Below the pieces are notes generated by a model. That model was not told the origin of the DNA, searched no databases, and worked only from the letters and a program-made list of their open reading frames with translations. Shown one piece after another: positions 8,901 to 18,780 of a stretch of 64,000 nucleotides of DNA (positions are counted from its first letter, which is position 1; every line of letters starts with the position of its first letter). The DNA is taken from contig NZ_JAAXCQ010000009.1 in NCBI RefSeq assembly GCF_012272855.1, positions 159,592 to 223,591 on the forward strand, in the 5' to 3' direction. The stretch comes from Arenibacter sp. 6A1. Its GTDB lineage: Bacteria; Bacteroidota; Bacteroidia; Flavobacteriales; Flavobacteriaceae. The translations under genes were made by a program, and so were the position numbers.

Positions 8901-9124
8901 GTATGTAAACCACAACCCGCTGCGCGCCTTGGTTTTTTGGATCAAGTTGGTACGTTGGAGGCTTGATTTAGATCTGCACAATGGGGATTACGATTTCTCG
9001 TACCTCCAAATCGTGATCCCAGAAGCTTATCCCTGGCAAGTATGTAAACCACAACCCGCTTGGCATGTTATTTGGGTCTTGATTTATAGGATTACGATTT
9101 CTCGTACCTCCAAATCGTGATCCC
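8901..9124 (+). repeat. Two copies of a hairpin-containing repeat
   Basis: A 21-base word (GTATGTAAACCACAACC plus CGCT) occurs at 8901-8921 and 9040-9060. A 36-base word beginning GGATTACGATTT and ending AAATCGTGATCCC occurs at 8985-9020 and 9089-9124, identical in both. The latter is an inverted repeat with a 12-bp stem (one wobble pair) and an 11-base loop. Each copy therefore holds a conserved start and a hairpin end, with unrelated spacing between. Confidence 0.85.
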
Positions 9125-9152
9125 TCCATCACCGCACCTGACAATAAAGCCC

Positions 9153-9185
9153 AAAATTGCTAAGGCAATTTTAGTTTTTTTTATT
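9153..9185 (+). terminator. Intrinsic terminator, plus strand
   Basis: Stem AAAATTGC/GCAATTTT around a TAAG loop, followed by AG and eight T. It is the first good terminator downstream of the gene ending at 8830. Confidence 0.6.
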
Positions 9186-9231
9186 TCAATTCATTTACGT
9201 GAACGTTGTTCACGACATATTTTGAAATAAA

Positions 9232-9264
9232 AAAAGCCCAATTTCTTTTCAGAAATCGGGCTTT
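9232..9264 (-). terminator. Terminator of tRNA-Ser
   Basis: On the minus strand AAAGCCCGATTTCT / AGAAATTGGGCTTT forms a strong stem followed by a T run, 9 bases past the tRNA 3' end. Confidence 0.75.
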
Positions 9265-9272
9265 GCTCTAAG

Positions 9273-9357
9273 CGGAGAAAGAGGGATTCGAACCCCCGGA
9301 GGTGTGACCCTCAACAGTTTTCAAGACTGCCGCATTCGACCACTCTGCCATTTCTCC
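9273..9357 (-). tRNA. tRNA-Ser (anticodon UGA)
   Basis: The minus-strand sequence begins GGAGAAATGGCAGAGTGGTC and folds as a class II tRNA. The acceptor stem GGAGAAA pairs with TTTCTCC, with G as discriminator. The anticodon arm GCAGT-CTTGAAA-ACTGT carries TGA, the long variable arm is GC-rich, and the T arm has GTTCGAATC. Its 85 nt and long variable arm are as expected for serine tRNA. CCA is not encoded. Confidence 0.95.
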
Positions 9358-9392
9358 TGAGTGTCTCATCAGCTATACGCTGATTGCGGGTG

Positions 9393-9423
9393 CAAATATA
9401 GAAACCTTTTTTGGATCCACCAA
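9393..9423 (-). promoter_or_regulatory. Promoter of tRNA-Ser
   Basis: On the minus strand TTGG, 19 bases, then TATATTTG: a near-perfect Bacteroidota promoter (-33 TTTG, -7 TAnnTTTG). It ends 35 bases upstream of the mature tRNA 5' end. Confidence 0.7.
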
Positions 9424-9769
9424 GCGTTTTTAGGATAAAAAGCAATAAAATCAAAAAAAGGGAAACCCCCGTAATCATTATGGTTGCCGTGTGTTTTGAC
9501 TAGGAAAGGGGCGGGGAATTGGGTATGCTCTTGTAAAATAGTAAGTTATAGGCTGATTTAATAGTGAGAAAGCAAAGGTTTGTACCTAGTACAGACAAGA
9601 TATTGGTTTGAAAAAGGTGCCAAAAAAAATAAATTTTTTCACTCAATATTCGAAAAATAGCCTTTCGAACAGTATTTTTTGATGATCGTTTGTGGTGTGT
9701 ATTGGAGAAAATCACATCCTTCAAATTCCACTAAATCTCAGAAAAACATCTCCTGTTTAACTATCCTTA
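9424..9769. other. Intergenic, nothing recognised
   Basis: AT-rich stretch between the tRNA promoter and the 3' end of the hybrid regulator. No gene, repeat or strong terminator was recognised. Confidence 0.5.
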
Positions 9770-12700
9770 TTAATGATCGTCTGCTTTTATGGTCTCTATT
9801 TGGATATATTCACTAGGGGGTACACCAAATTCTGCTTTAAAGCATCTGGTAAAATAGGATGGATTGTTAAAGCCCACCATATATACAATTTCATTTACGG
9901 CGTAGCGCTTATCTACAAGTAATTGTGCGGCTCGTTTTAAGCGTATTAATCGTATAAAATGAATGGCAGATAGTCCGGTTAATGCTCTGATTTTACGGTA
10001 GAGTTGATCTTGACTCATTTTTAATTTATCGGCGAGTTCCTGCACTGAAAATTCAGACTCAGATAAGTGCTTGTGAATGATTTCAATAACTTTTTCTATA
10101 AACTCTTCATCGACCGTTGATGGAGTAGTATCCTCTGTAACGGAGTTAGAAAGTAGGAATTTCTTTTTTAAAGTTTCCCTGTGTTCTATTAACTTCTTTG
10201 CCATGGTCAACAATAACTTACTGTTAAAAGGTTTTTCTAAATATGCATCGCTTCCTTTTTCAAAACCTTCAATTTTGGTATCCATGGAGTTTTTTGCTGT
10301 CAATAAAATAACGGGTATGTGCGAAGTATTCAGGTTGGTTTTTATCCGTTCACACACTTCAATACCATCTATGCCATCCATCATGATATCGCTGATTACA
10401 AGATCTGGCAATCTTTTATTGGTAATGGACAATCCCAATTTTCCATTGTCAGCTTCAAGAACGTTATAATCTTCCTGCAATATTTCTTTCAGGTACTCTC
10501 TTATGTCGTAACTGTCGTCAATTACTAATACGGTAGCCTTTTTAGTGGCACCGACAGTGTCCGGCGTTGTTTTTGGGGAGTCAGGGTCCCTTTCAGCAAT
10601 TGAAATGTGTTTTGGGTAAGCATCCTGATCTGGGAGTACAGGGAGTTGAAGAATAAATTCTGAACCCACATTTTCTATACTTTTAACTTCAATATTCCCT
10701 TGGTGCAGTTCTATATATTTTTTCACCAAAGCAACACCGATTCCTGTTCCTTGTAGATGGTTATTGTTTTTAGAACGATAAAAGCGTGTGAAAATGTTTT
10801 CCAACTCATTCTCAGGAATGCCTATTCCAGTGTCTTTTATTATTATTGTAATGTAGTTTTCATCCATATTAAAATGGATCATTATCTGGCCATATTTTGG
10901 CGTGAATTTGATGGCGTTTGAAAGTAGGTTGAAGAAAATTGATTCCAATTTTTGTGGGTCTGCTATAATCAATATCTTTTCTTCAGGGGAAGAAATATCC
11001 AAATCAATTTCTTTGTTTTCAGCTAATTCACTAAACTGATAATGAATGTTTTGAACAAAGGAATTTAAGTCTATTTGCTTAAGGTCTAATTTTAAATTGT
11101 CGGATTCTGCTTTTCTGAAATCTAAAATTTGATTCACCAAGCTCAAAAGCATACGAGAATTTTTAAGCATCCTCTGAAGTTTCGATTCAACTACTTTTTC
11201 CAAAGTATGGTCGTTCAAAATTTCTTCTAAAGGACCAAGGATAAGGGTTAAGGGCGTTCTAATATCGTGGGAGATGTTGGTGAAAAAGGACATTTTTTGC
11301 TGGTACACCTCAAATTCCCTTTCCTGTTTAATTTTTTCGATCTTAAGCTCCTGTTTAATTTTAATCCTATCTCTTAATTCTCTGTAAATGAGATAGATGA
11401 TAAGTATAATGACCGCTGCGTAGATAAAATAAGCAGGTAGCGTTTTCCACCATGGTTTTTCTTTGATAATTGTCAAGGTACGGATATTAGATCCCCATTC
11501 ACTATTGACATCGGATGTCTGTACTTCAAATATATATTCTCCGGGAGGTACATTAGTGTAGGATGCGGTCGCCGAAAGGTTATCGGATAAATTCCATCCA
11601 GTTTCAAAATTATTCAGTCGATACCGCAACATTGCTTTCGAATCTCCAGAAAAGGAAATCGCATTTAAATCAATTGAAAAGGTTTGTGAAAAATAGGGGA
11701 GTACTAAAGAGTCGCTATAATTTAAGTTTTTTGGCAGAACTACTACATCTCTATATTGGTTTTGCGGCTTAATTTCTTGGTCTGAAATTTTTAAATTAGA
11801 TAATGAGATAGTAGGATGGCTGAACCTTTCTTTGGGTTTTAGGGTGGTAGATTTAAGAAGTCCATTGTCCGAGGCAGCTAAAATGAGGTCTTTTTCTGGG
11901 ATAAAAAAGATATCGGAAAAAGTGTGCTCTGTTAAAAGTGGTGTCGTTTTATGGGTTGCAGGTTCATAGATATATATACCATTATAGGTGCTTATCCATA
12001 GCTTATTTTGGGAGTCCTCTATCATCCCAGTAGTAATGCCTCCATTTAATAACGGTAATTTAATGGGTAAATTATCAAGACCGATTTTACCGATACCATT
12101 GCGGCATAATATCCACTTTGTCCCAGAGGAGTCCTGGAACAGGTTCTCGACGATAATTTTTTTACCGGGTTCTTGGAATTCAGGAAAATGGTCAATCTTT
12201 TCTGCCGTGCCTTTTGGAGTGAATTGTATAGAGAAAAGACCAGCTTTTATGGAGCCAACCCATAATTTATTTTCATTATTGTCAACTAATAAACAACGAA
12301 TATCTGTGTTATTTAATTCCTTATCTTTGTTAAAGTCGAATTTTTCGAGGCGTTTTTTCTTGAATGAATAGGTGTAGAGCCCGTTGTTAAAACTACCTAT
12401 CCATAAGTTGTTGTCAGGCCCCTTGGTAATCGCATATATTCTCTCCTTGTCCAGAATGCTAAAATCGAATTGACCAACTACCAATTTGTTTTTAAACGGA
12501 TCAAAAACCTTTACGCCATGTTCCCATGTCCCGATAAACAACAGTTTTAAATCTTTGTCATAATAAAGAGAGGAAATAGATTTTAATTCTGGGCTCTTTA
12601 ATACTGATACAAAGTTTTTTTCGTCCGGAGAATATTTACCTAATCCGTTTCCATGGGTTCCTAGATAAAATTCGCATTCAGTTGTTTGCGTTATGGTCCA

Positions 12701-13780
12701 TACAATATTCGAAAAAAGATTTATTTCACTTTTACTGTCATATACGAAATCGAAATTCTTTTCATTCAAGTCCAATAGGTTAATTCCCCCAAACCAAGTA
12801 CCTACCCATAAGTTTTCATTGCTGTCCACTAAGGTGTTAAGAGCATAATTAGAATTTATGGTATTCCTTTTATTTTCTACATAAGAGAAATGTTCTAATT
12901 CTTTACCGCTACTATCATATTTAAACAGCCCGTCTCCTTCGGTCCCTATCCAAAGATTGTTTTTATGTGTTGATATGCTCCTAATAATGGATCCCTTCAA
13001 TTTCCATGGGGCGTCTATGAGTACGGGTCCCTTTTGGTTTATTTTATCAATTGCGTCCAACTGAAAAATTCCGTTATTAGTGCCGATGAATAAGGAGTTT
13101 TCCAACATAATCATATTTGAAATCTGAGCGATATTCCTTAATTCTATGGGGTAATCGATAAGGTAATTATTGTTATCCTTTTTTATTCTGATAATACGAG
13201 ATTCCTTACCGGCCGCCAAAATATACTGGTCCGCTTCTATAATGGACTTGATGGGAAAGGTTGTTTTGGTCACCGTGGTAGTTTTTAAAGTGGTGTTGGC
13301 CGAAGTGTTTCTTGTAATCTCCGAACTACTAAAAGTAACGATCCGGCCATCCGTCAAACCGAGCCAAACATTTTTGTGTGTATCCAAATAGGCCTCGCTT
13401 ATAGCTATAGGGGTATTGGCTTTATTAGAGGACAAACTTAGTGGTATTATTTCTTCGCGATACTTGTCGAATAAAAATAGCCCCTTGTCCAAGGTGGCTA
13501 TTAGAACAAATCCTTTTTTTAAGGGTAGTACGCGGGATATTTCACTACTGAATCCATCTGTGTTATATTGGTTGTAAACTTTAAAATCGGTACCGTTAAA
13601 AACATTTAGGCCATAGAAACCGGCTATATAAATTAAGCCATCATCGTCTTCGCTTATGTATTCTATATTGTTAGAGGACAACCCGTCTTTTGTGGTGTAA
13701 TTTATAAACTGGGCCTGCCCACTCTTTCCAATTATTAAAAGTGTTGGAATAAATATTAATAATAGTTTTTGAAAATTCAT
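9770..13780 (-). CDS. Hybrid two-component system regulator (HTCS) of the PUL
   Basis: A fused sensor, kinase and transcription factor of 1336 aa. After a signal peptide (MNFQKLLLIFIPTLLI) comes a periplasmic two-propeller-like region with many short W-x-G repeats (LWIGTEGDGLFKYD, LWVGSIKAGLFSI), then a Y_Y_Y-type Ig domain (NVPPGEYIFEVQTSD), a membrane helix near 775-797, a HisKA domain with H838 in FFTNISHDIRTPLTLI, an ATPase domain (IIIKDTGIGIPENEL), a receiver domain with D1131 in LVISDIMMDGIDG, and a C-terminal AraC-type domain. Such proteins bind an oligosaccharide and activate the adjacent PUL. It is divergent from susC. I chose the ATG at 13780 because it gives a normal signal peptide; an ATG at 13798 would add six residues. 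Confidence 0.95.
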   Translation of the reverse strand: MNFQKLLLIFIPTLLIIGKSGQAQFINYTTKDGLSSNNIEYISEDDDGLIYIAGFYGLNVFNGTDFKVYNQYNTDGFSSEISRVLPLKKGFVLIATLDKGLFLFDKYREEIIPLSLSSNKANTPIAISEAYLDTHKNVWLGLTDGRIVTFSSSEITRNTSANTTLKTTTVTKTTFPIKSIIEADQYILAAGKESRIIRIKKDNNNYLIDYPIELRNIAQISNMIMLENSLFIGTNNGIFQLDAIDKINQKGPVLIDAPWKLKGSIIRSISTHKNNLWIGTEGDGLFKYDSSGKELEHFSYVENKRNTINSNYALNTLVDSNENLWVGTWFGGINLLDLNEKNFDFVYDSKSEINLFSNIVWTITQTTECEFYLGTHGNGLGKYSPDEKNFVSVLKSPELKSISSLYYDKDLKLLFIGTWEHGVKVFDPFKNKLVVGQFDFSILDKERIYAITKGPDNNLWIGSFNNGLYTYSFKKKRLEKFDFNKDKELNNTDIRCLLVDNNENKLWVGSIKAGLFSIQFTPKGTAEKIDHFPEFQEPGKKIIVENLFQDSSGTKWILCRNGIGKIGLDNLPIKLPLLNGGITTGMIEDSQNKLWISTYNGIYIYEPATHKTTPLLTEHTFSDIFFIPEKDLILAASDNGLLKSTTLKPKERFSHPTISLSNLKISDQEIKPQNQYRDVVVLPKNLNYSDSLVLPYFSQTFSIDLNAISFSGDSKAMLRYRLNNFETGWNLSDNLSATASYTNVPPGEYIFEVQTSDVNSEWGSNIRTLTIIKEKPWWKTLPAYFIYAAVIILIIYLIYRELRDRIKIKQELKIEKIKQEREFEVYQQKMSFFTNISHDIRTPLTLILGPLEEILNDHTLEKVVESKLQRMLKNSRMLLSLVNQILDFRKAESDNLKLDLKQIDLNSFVQNIHYQFSELAENKEIDLDISSPEEKILIIADPQKLESIFFNLLSNAIKFTPKYGQIMIHFNMDENYITIIIKDTGIGIPENELENIFTRFYRSKNNNHLQGTGIGVALVKKYIELHQGNIEVKSIENVGSEFILQLPVLPDQDAYPKHISIAERDPDSPKTTPDTVGATKKATVLVIDDSYDIREYLKEILQEDYNVLEADNGKLGLSITNKRLPDLVISDIMMDGIDGIEVCERIKTNLNTSHIPVILLTAKNSMDTKIEGFEKGSDAYLEKPFNSKLLLTMAKKLIEHRETLKKKFLLSNSVTEDTTPSTVDEEFIEKVIEIIHKHLSESEFSVQELADKLKMSQDQLYRKIRALTGLSAIHFIRLIRLKRAAQLLVDKRYAVNEIVYMVGFNNPSYFTRCFKAEFGVPPSEYIQIETIKADDH

Positions 13781-13863
13781 TGGAATTACACTGTACATGA
13801 GTAGTAAATATATGGTTTTGGTTAGAAAAACAGGGGGTAATTCCGAAAACGGACTACATATTT

Positions 13864-13892
13864 CCGATAATGTATTAGTGTGCCGATAATGT
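13864..13892. promoter_or_regulatory. Direct repeat in the HTCS/SusC divergent region, candidate operator
   Basis: CCGATAATGT occurs at 13864-13873 and again, identical, at 13883-13892, a 19-base period. It lies about 95-120 bases upstream of the SusC start, in the only divergent regulatory region of this PUL. Spacing and position fit an AraC-type site bound by the neighbouring regulator. Confidence 0.5.
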
Positions 13893-13985
13893 TATAGAAT
13901 AAAACGGATGTGTTCTAACTAGTTGGTTTATTGTTTGCTAATATTGATTGTTAAACAATTGTTAATAATCAAACCAAACCAAATT

Positions 13986-16900
13986 ATGAAAAAAATATGT
14001 TTGTTATTTCTAGGCTTGTGCTTGGGCTCATTTTACGGTTTAAATGCCCAGTCAATAACGGTGACGGGGACCGTCACCGATGAAAGCTCTGTCCCCATAT
14101 TAGGGGTCAACATTATAGAGAAAAATACCACTAATGGTGTAGTGACCGATTTTGATGGCAACTATTCTATTAATGTTAAAGATACTAATGGGGTATTAGT
14201 ATTTACCTTTTTAGGTTTGAAACAAACGGAGGTTAGACTTGACGGTAGAACCCAGATTTCTGTGGTGATGGAAGAGGACGCAGCGAATTTGGACGAAGTA
14301 GTTGTTATTGGCTATGGTACGTCGACGAGAAGGGATGTTACCGGTTCAATTTCCAGTATAAGTGTAGAGAATACTCCTATAGCATTACAACCTACTACCA
14401 ACGTACTTCAAATGTTGCAGGGTACTACCCCTGGGGTTAATGTAGGGGCAATTTCCAGTGCTGGGGGAACTCCTGGTCTGTTGGTAAGGGGACAGAACTC
14501 TATCAATGCTAGTAATGCACCGCTTATCGTACTTGATGGGGTTATTTTTGATGGTAGCCTAAATACGATTCCCAACGATGATATTGCCTCCATAGACGTA
14601 CTAAAAGATGCGAGTTCGTCGGCAATTTATGGCTCTCGAGCAGCAAATGGGGTTATCATTATAACCACAAAAAAAGGTCGTTCTGATAAACCTACTATTA
14701 GTTTTAACCACTATACAGGGGTTCAAGATTGGACTAGGGTGCCGGAAATGAAAAAGGGGGAAGAGTTTATACGCTGGCGAAGAGATAATTTGGAATTGCA
14801 GGGAACTGAAGATCTTACCCTTCCCCGAATATTAGACCCTAAAGAATTTAAGGCATACAATGAAGGGCATCAAATGAATTGGTTTGATGAGGTAACTCAA
14901 TTTGCACCAATACAAAACTATCAAATAAGTGTTTCGGGAAGGACGGATAAGACCAATTATTATATTTCCGGGGGACTATTGGATCAGCATGGAGTTTTGG
15001 ATAATGATAATTATGAAAAGTTTAACCTGACCGCCAAGCTAGAAAATGACATTACAGATTGGCTTTCCTTAGGGTTAAATATCTATTACGACTCTAGTGA
15101 CTATTCGGGCTCTTCACCTCAGATGTATATGGCAACCTGGTATACTCCATACAGTTATAAATATGTTGATGGCTACGATGATGTTCTTGATCGCTTCCCT
15201 ACCAACGGGTTTTTATATAATCCCTATTGGGGCCAACCACAATTTGGTGAAGCAGGCTATTATGATGATGATCTTGACAAGCGTTGGGGTGTAAGGGGTA
15301 CCGGATACCTAAATATGGATTTACCATTTCTTAAGGGCTTAAGTTACCGCCTCGATTACACTCAGTCCAGACGGGTCAATGATCTTGGTTTTTTTCACCA
15401 TGAATTCGGGGAGGTAAATACCGATAATCTTGAAGAAATTGAAAACCCCGACCGTTTTTTGAATAAAGCCTACGGTTACAAGAGTACGGAAACTGACAAT
15501 AGTTGGGTAATGAACAACCTTCTTAACTATCAGAATAATTTTGGCAATCACAGGATTGATGTGCTTTTAGGATACACCCGAGATCAGACAGCTAGCGAAA
15601 GTGTACGGTTCAGTGGTAGTGATTTTTCGGGTGCGGGAACCTCCGTTCTGGGCTTTTACGGTTTGCATTTGGCCGATCCAACCAAGAAAAGTGGGAGAAC
15701 TACAAAAAATGAGTTTTCCAATGTGGGTTATTTAAGTCGATTTAATTATTCTTTTAAAAGTAAATATCATGTAACTGCTACATATCGACGTGACGGCTAT
15801 TCCGCTTTTGCCGAAGGTCAAAAATTTGGGGATTTTCCAGGGGTTTCAATTGCCTGGACGGTAAGTGAAGAAGATTTTGTTCAAAAGGCATTGCCAAAAT
15901 TGGACTATTTAAAATTACGTGCCTCCCATGGTAGGAATGGAAACCAAGGTATTGGACCATACCAAACTTTGGCCAACGTTGGTAATGGTCAAACTGTTTT
16001 TGGAGACCAGACCTTTAATTATTCCTACCCCTCGAGTTTAGCCAATAAATCACTTTCCTGGGAGACGACAACTGCTCTCAATTTAGGAGCTAACTTTTCT
16101 CTTTATAGTGGTAGAATTTCTGGGGACATTGATTTATATAAGAGTGAAACAACTGATTTGCTTTTAAATCGTAACCTACCCATAATAACGGGGTATAATG
16201 CCGTCCGAACAAATATAGGACAGGTTGATAACAAGGGAATCGAGATCTCTCTTAATACGATCAATATAAAAACTTCGGACTTCCAATGGGGCACAGGATT
16301 ATCCTTTTCCATGAACAGGAATAAAATTGCGAGTATTTCTGGCCTCGATGCCGACGGGGATGGGTTAGAGGACGATGATATCGGTAACCGTTGGTTTATT
16401 GGAAAATCTCTGGGAGCCGTTTATGACTATACAGTAGACGGGGTAGTACAAACAGAAGATACCGAATATATAAATACCTATGGATTTCAACCTGGGGATT
16501 TAAAACTTAAAGATTTGAATGGGGAAGATGCAGAAGGAAATCTCACAGGCCAACCAGATGGTCAGATTACTGCTGCTGATCGCTCTATTATTGGCTACAC
16601 CGTACCTAATTTCAGGGCCAATATGTCACAGACGGTAACATATAAGAATTTCCAACTATATTTCGATTTGAACTTAGTGACCGGAGGGGGCAAGGATAAT
16701 TATTATCTCGCCCAAAATCGAACGGCCTTTCAAGGGACAGTTCCAACGGTAGGGAATTGGTTAGCTGGACGTGAATATTGGATGCCTGACAGGCAAAGTA
16801 ATATTGTACCAAGACCAAATTACGCCAACCCTTTTGGATATGGATATTGGCAATCAAGGAGCTTTTTAAGATTACAAAACTTATCCTTTGCTTATAATTT

Positions 16901-17075
16901 TGATCAGCAGACAAAAGACTTGTTAGGGGTGAATGAACTAAAACTTTATGTCTCGGGGAAAAACCTATTTACAAGTACCGATTGGATAGGGCTAGACCCT
17001 GAAAACGCTGGTACAATTGGTAGTTCCAATCCAGTACTGCGAACATTTACTTTAGGGATTAATGTAAGTTTTTAA
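13986..17075 (+). CDS. SusC-like TonB-dependent outer-membrane transporter
   Basis: A 1029-aa protein. Signal peptide MKKICLLFLGLCLGSFYGLNAQ, then a carboxypeptidase-like N-terminal extension (VTDFDGNYSINV), a TonB-box region (LDEVVVIGYG), the plug with LKDASSSAIYGSRAANGVI, and a barrel ending in the aromatic strand TFTLGINVSF. This is the classic SusC architecture: import of oligosaccharides through the outer membrane with the SusD lid encoded 17 bases downstream. The frame is open upstream, but the start at 13986 is chosen because the signal peptide begins there. Expression is expected to depend on the divergent HTCS. Confidence 0.96.
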   Translation: MKKICLLFLGLCLGSFYGLNAQSITVTGTVTDESSVPILGVNIIEKNTTNGVVTDFDGNYSINVKDTNGVLVFTFLGLKQTEVRLDGRTQISVVMEEDAANLDEVVVIGYGTSTRRDVTGSISSISVENTPIALQPTTNVLQMLQGTTPGVNVGAISSAGGTPGLLVRGQNSINASNAPLIVLDGVIFDGSLNTIPNDDIASIDVLKDASSSAIYGSRAANGVIIITTKKGRSDKPTISFNHYTGVQDWTRVPEMKKGEEFIRWRRDNLELQGTEDLTLPRILDPKEFKAYNEGHQMNWFDEVTQFAPIQNYQISVSGRTDKTNYYISGGLLDQHGVLDNDNYEKFNLTAKLENDITDWLSLGLNIYYDSSDYSGSSPQMYMATWYTPYSYKYVDGYDDVLDRFPTNGFLYNPYWGQPQFGEAGYYDDDLDKRWGVRGTGYLNMDLPFLKGLSYRLDYTQSRRVNDLGFFHHEFGEVNTDNLEEIENPDRFLNKAYGYKSTETDNSWVMNNLLNYQNNFGNHRIDVLLGYTRDQTASESVRFSGSDFSGAGTSVLGFYGLHLADPTKKSGRTTKNEFSNVGYLSRFNYSFKSKYHVTATYRRDGYSAFAEGQKFGDFPGVSIAWTVSEEDFVQKALPKLDYLKLRASHGRNGNQGIGPYQTLANVGNGQTVFGDQTFNYSYPSSLANKSLSWETTTALNLGANFSLYSGRISGDIDLYKSETTDLLLNRNLPIITGYNAVRTNIGQVDNKGIEISLNTINIKTSDFQWGTGLSFSMNRNKIASISGLDADGDGLEDDDIGNRWFIGKSLGAVYDYTVDGVVQTEDTEYINTYGFQPGDLKLKDLNGEDAEGNLTGQPDGQITAADRSIIGYTVPNFRANMSQTVTYKNFQLYFDLNLVTGGGKDNYYLAQNRTAFQGTVPTVGNWLAGREYWMPDRQSNIVPRPNYANPFGYGYWQSRSFLRLQNLSFAYNFDQQTKDLLGVNELKLYVSGKNLFTSTDWIGLDPENAGTIGSSNPVLRTFTLGINVSF

Positions 17076-17092
17076 TATAAAAAATCATAAAT

Positions 17093-18715
17093 ATGCAATC
17101 ATATAGAAAAATATTTTGGATGGTAACTGGACTCTTGATGGCAATGGTGTCCTGTTCCGATGAGGATTTCTTAGAGGAAAATCGTAAAGATGCCCTGACT
17201 ACCGAAAATGCCTTTTTGACCAAATCACAATTCGAATCACTTTTAGGTTCAATGTATAGGAAGGTTCAGAATTTTTATAACGCTGGTGACGGCGATACCG
17301 ATGCATGGCCATTGGGCTTAGGTACTGACGCAATGTTTTATCCAAGGGATGATTCTAAAATCTTTAATGATTGGACGCAATTAAACTCATTTGATGGGTA
17401 TTCTAGTCGCTGGTATACATGGCAATATGAAATCATAAATTATGCCAATACGGTGATCGATGCTGCTCAAAAGGAAGGAGTAAAGTGGAACAGCGAAGAG
17501 GAACGAGATGCAATTATAGCCGAGGGCAAATTTTTCAGGGCCTTTGCTTATCGTAACTTGACCAATATTTTTGGAGGGGTCCCTATCTTGGATGCTCCGG
17601 TCGTAGCGCCTAAAGTTGATTATACTAGAAATACGCGCGAGGAATGTTGGCAATTTGCAAAAGACGATTTAGTATATGCCAGTAATCACCTACCTATTAC
17701 AGCTTCTCTTCCAGGCAAAGTAACCAGAGCTGCTGCAGATCATTTGTTAGCCGAAATAAATATAGCTTTAAAGGATTGGGATGGTGCCATCGCAGCTTCG
17801 ACAAGAGTGATTGACGGTTCTGATGGGGATTACCAATTAATGACTGGCCGGTTTGGTTCACGTGCCGATGAACCCGGTAAAAATATATATTGGGATCTTT
17901 TCCGCATGGGTAACCAAAATTACGACACCGGAAATAAAGAGGCTATTTGGGTAGCTCAGATGGAATTTAATGTGCCAGGAGGAACTGTGAATTTTGGTCG
18001 GCCTACAATTGAGCGAATGATGTGGTGCTTACATTGGAATTTTCAGAAAGCTGGATACTCAGGACAGGCCCAAGATTCAACCGGGAGAGGAGTAGCTTTT
18101 GTTAGGCCTACCACCCACACAAATTATACTGTTTGGCAAGGGGCGGAGAGCGATTTAAGAAATACAGAGGCCTCCATTAAGCGGAAGTACTACTTTGCAG
18201 ATGATGTAGCTCCTTATAGTAAAGGCGATATCATTCCAAAATCATTTTTAACCACAAAAGAGGATTCTTTACTATTTATTTATCCCAATTGGTCCAAATT
18301 TGGTACCGATAAGCATTTAGACGGTAGACCGGATAATGGATATGTAAGAGACTATTATGTGATGCGCTTACCAGAGACCTATCTACTAAGAGCAGAGGCC
18401 CATTTAGGTAACAATAGACCAGATTTGGCTGCTGAAGATATAAATGTAATTCGCAATAGGGCCCAAGCCCCATTAGTAGATCCTGCCGATGTTGATATTG
18501 ATTACATCTTGGATGAGCGTATCCGAGAGCTCTTTGGGGAGGAATTTCGATTGCTGACTTTGGGAAGACTAGGAAAGATTTACGATCGAACAAAACAGTT
18601 TGGTTACGAAACAGCGCAAAACTCCATAAAAGAACACAATAATCTATTTCCAATTCCACAGTCTGTTATTGACCGAAATGTTGGAGCAAAAATGGAACAA
18701 AATCCTGGATATTAA
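17093..18715 (+). CDS. SusD-like glycan-binding lipoprotein
   Basis: A 540-aa protein. The lipobox MVSC places the lipidated Cys at residue 21, followed by SDEDFLEENRKDALTTENAF, the usual SusD start. The alpha-helical TPR-like scaffold is recognisable (RAFAYRNLTNIFGGVPIL; AADHLLAEINIALKDWDGAI), as is the C-terminal part with YYVMRLPETYLLRAEAHL and INVIRNRA. It forms the lid of the SusC transporter on the cell surface and binds the target glycan. It directly follows susC. Confidence 0.96.
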   Translation: MQSYRKIFWMVTGLLMAMVSCSDEDFLEENRKDALTTENAFLTKSQFESLLGSMYRKVQNFYNAGDGDTDAWPLGLGTDAMFYPRDDSKIFNDWTQLNSFDGYSSRWYTWQYEIINYANTVIDAAQKEGVKWNSEEERDAIIAEGKFFRAFAYRNLTNIFGGVPILDAPVVAPKVDYTRNTREECWQFAKDDLVYASNHLPITASLPGKVTRAAADHLLAEINIALKDWDGAIAASTRVIDGSDGDYQLMTGRFGSRADEPGKNIYWDLFRMGNQNYDTGNKEAIWVAQMEFNVPGGTVNFGRPTIERMMWCLHWNFQKAGYSGQAQDSTGRGVAFVRPTTHTNYTVWQGAESDLRNTEASIKRKYYFADDVAPYSKGDIIPKSFLTTKEDSLLFIYPNWSKFGTDKHLDGRPDNGYVRDYYVMRLPETYLLRAEAHLGNNRPDLAAEDINVIRNRAQAPLVDPADVDIDYILDERIRELFGEEFRLLTLGRLGKIYDRTKQFGYETAQNSIKEHNNLFPIPQSVIDRNVGAKMEQNPGY

Positions 18716-18780
18716 TTGGAGGTTATAGCTATTAAATGTAAAACAACCATTAGTCCTATAATAACTAAAAATGGAAACCA

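Larger units (their letters stand above)
8831..9272. other. Hairpin-rich spacer before tRNA-Ser
   Basis: No gene. Holds a duplicated hairpin repeat (8901-9124), a plus-strand terminator-like hairpin (9153-9185), a long imperfect palindrome at 9181-9230 whose arms are TTATTTCAA/TTGAAATAA with CGTGAAC/GTTCACG inside, and the tRNA terminator (9232-9264). Confidence 0.7.

Noticed and set aside
8893..9120. A 75-codon open frame before the tRNA
   Set aside because: It covers the duplicated hairpin repeat; the two copies are read in different contexts and no start signal is present.
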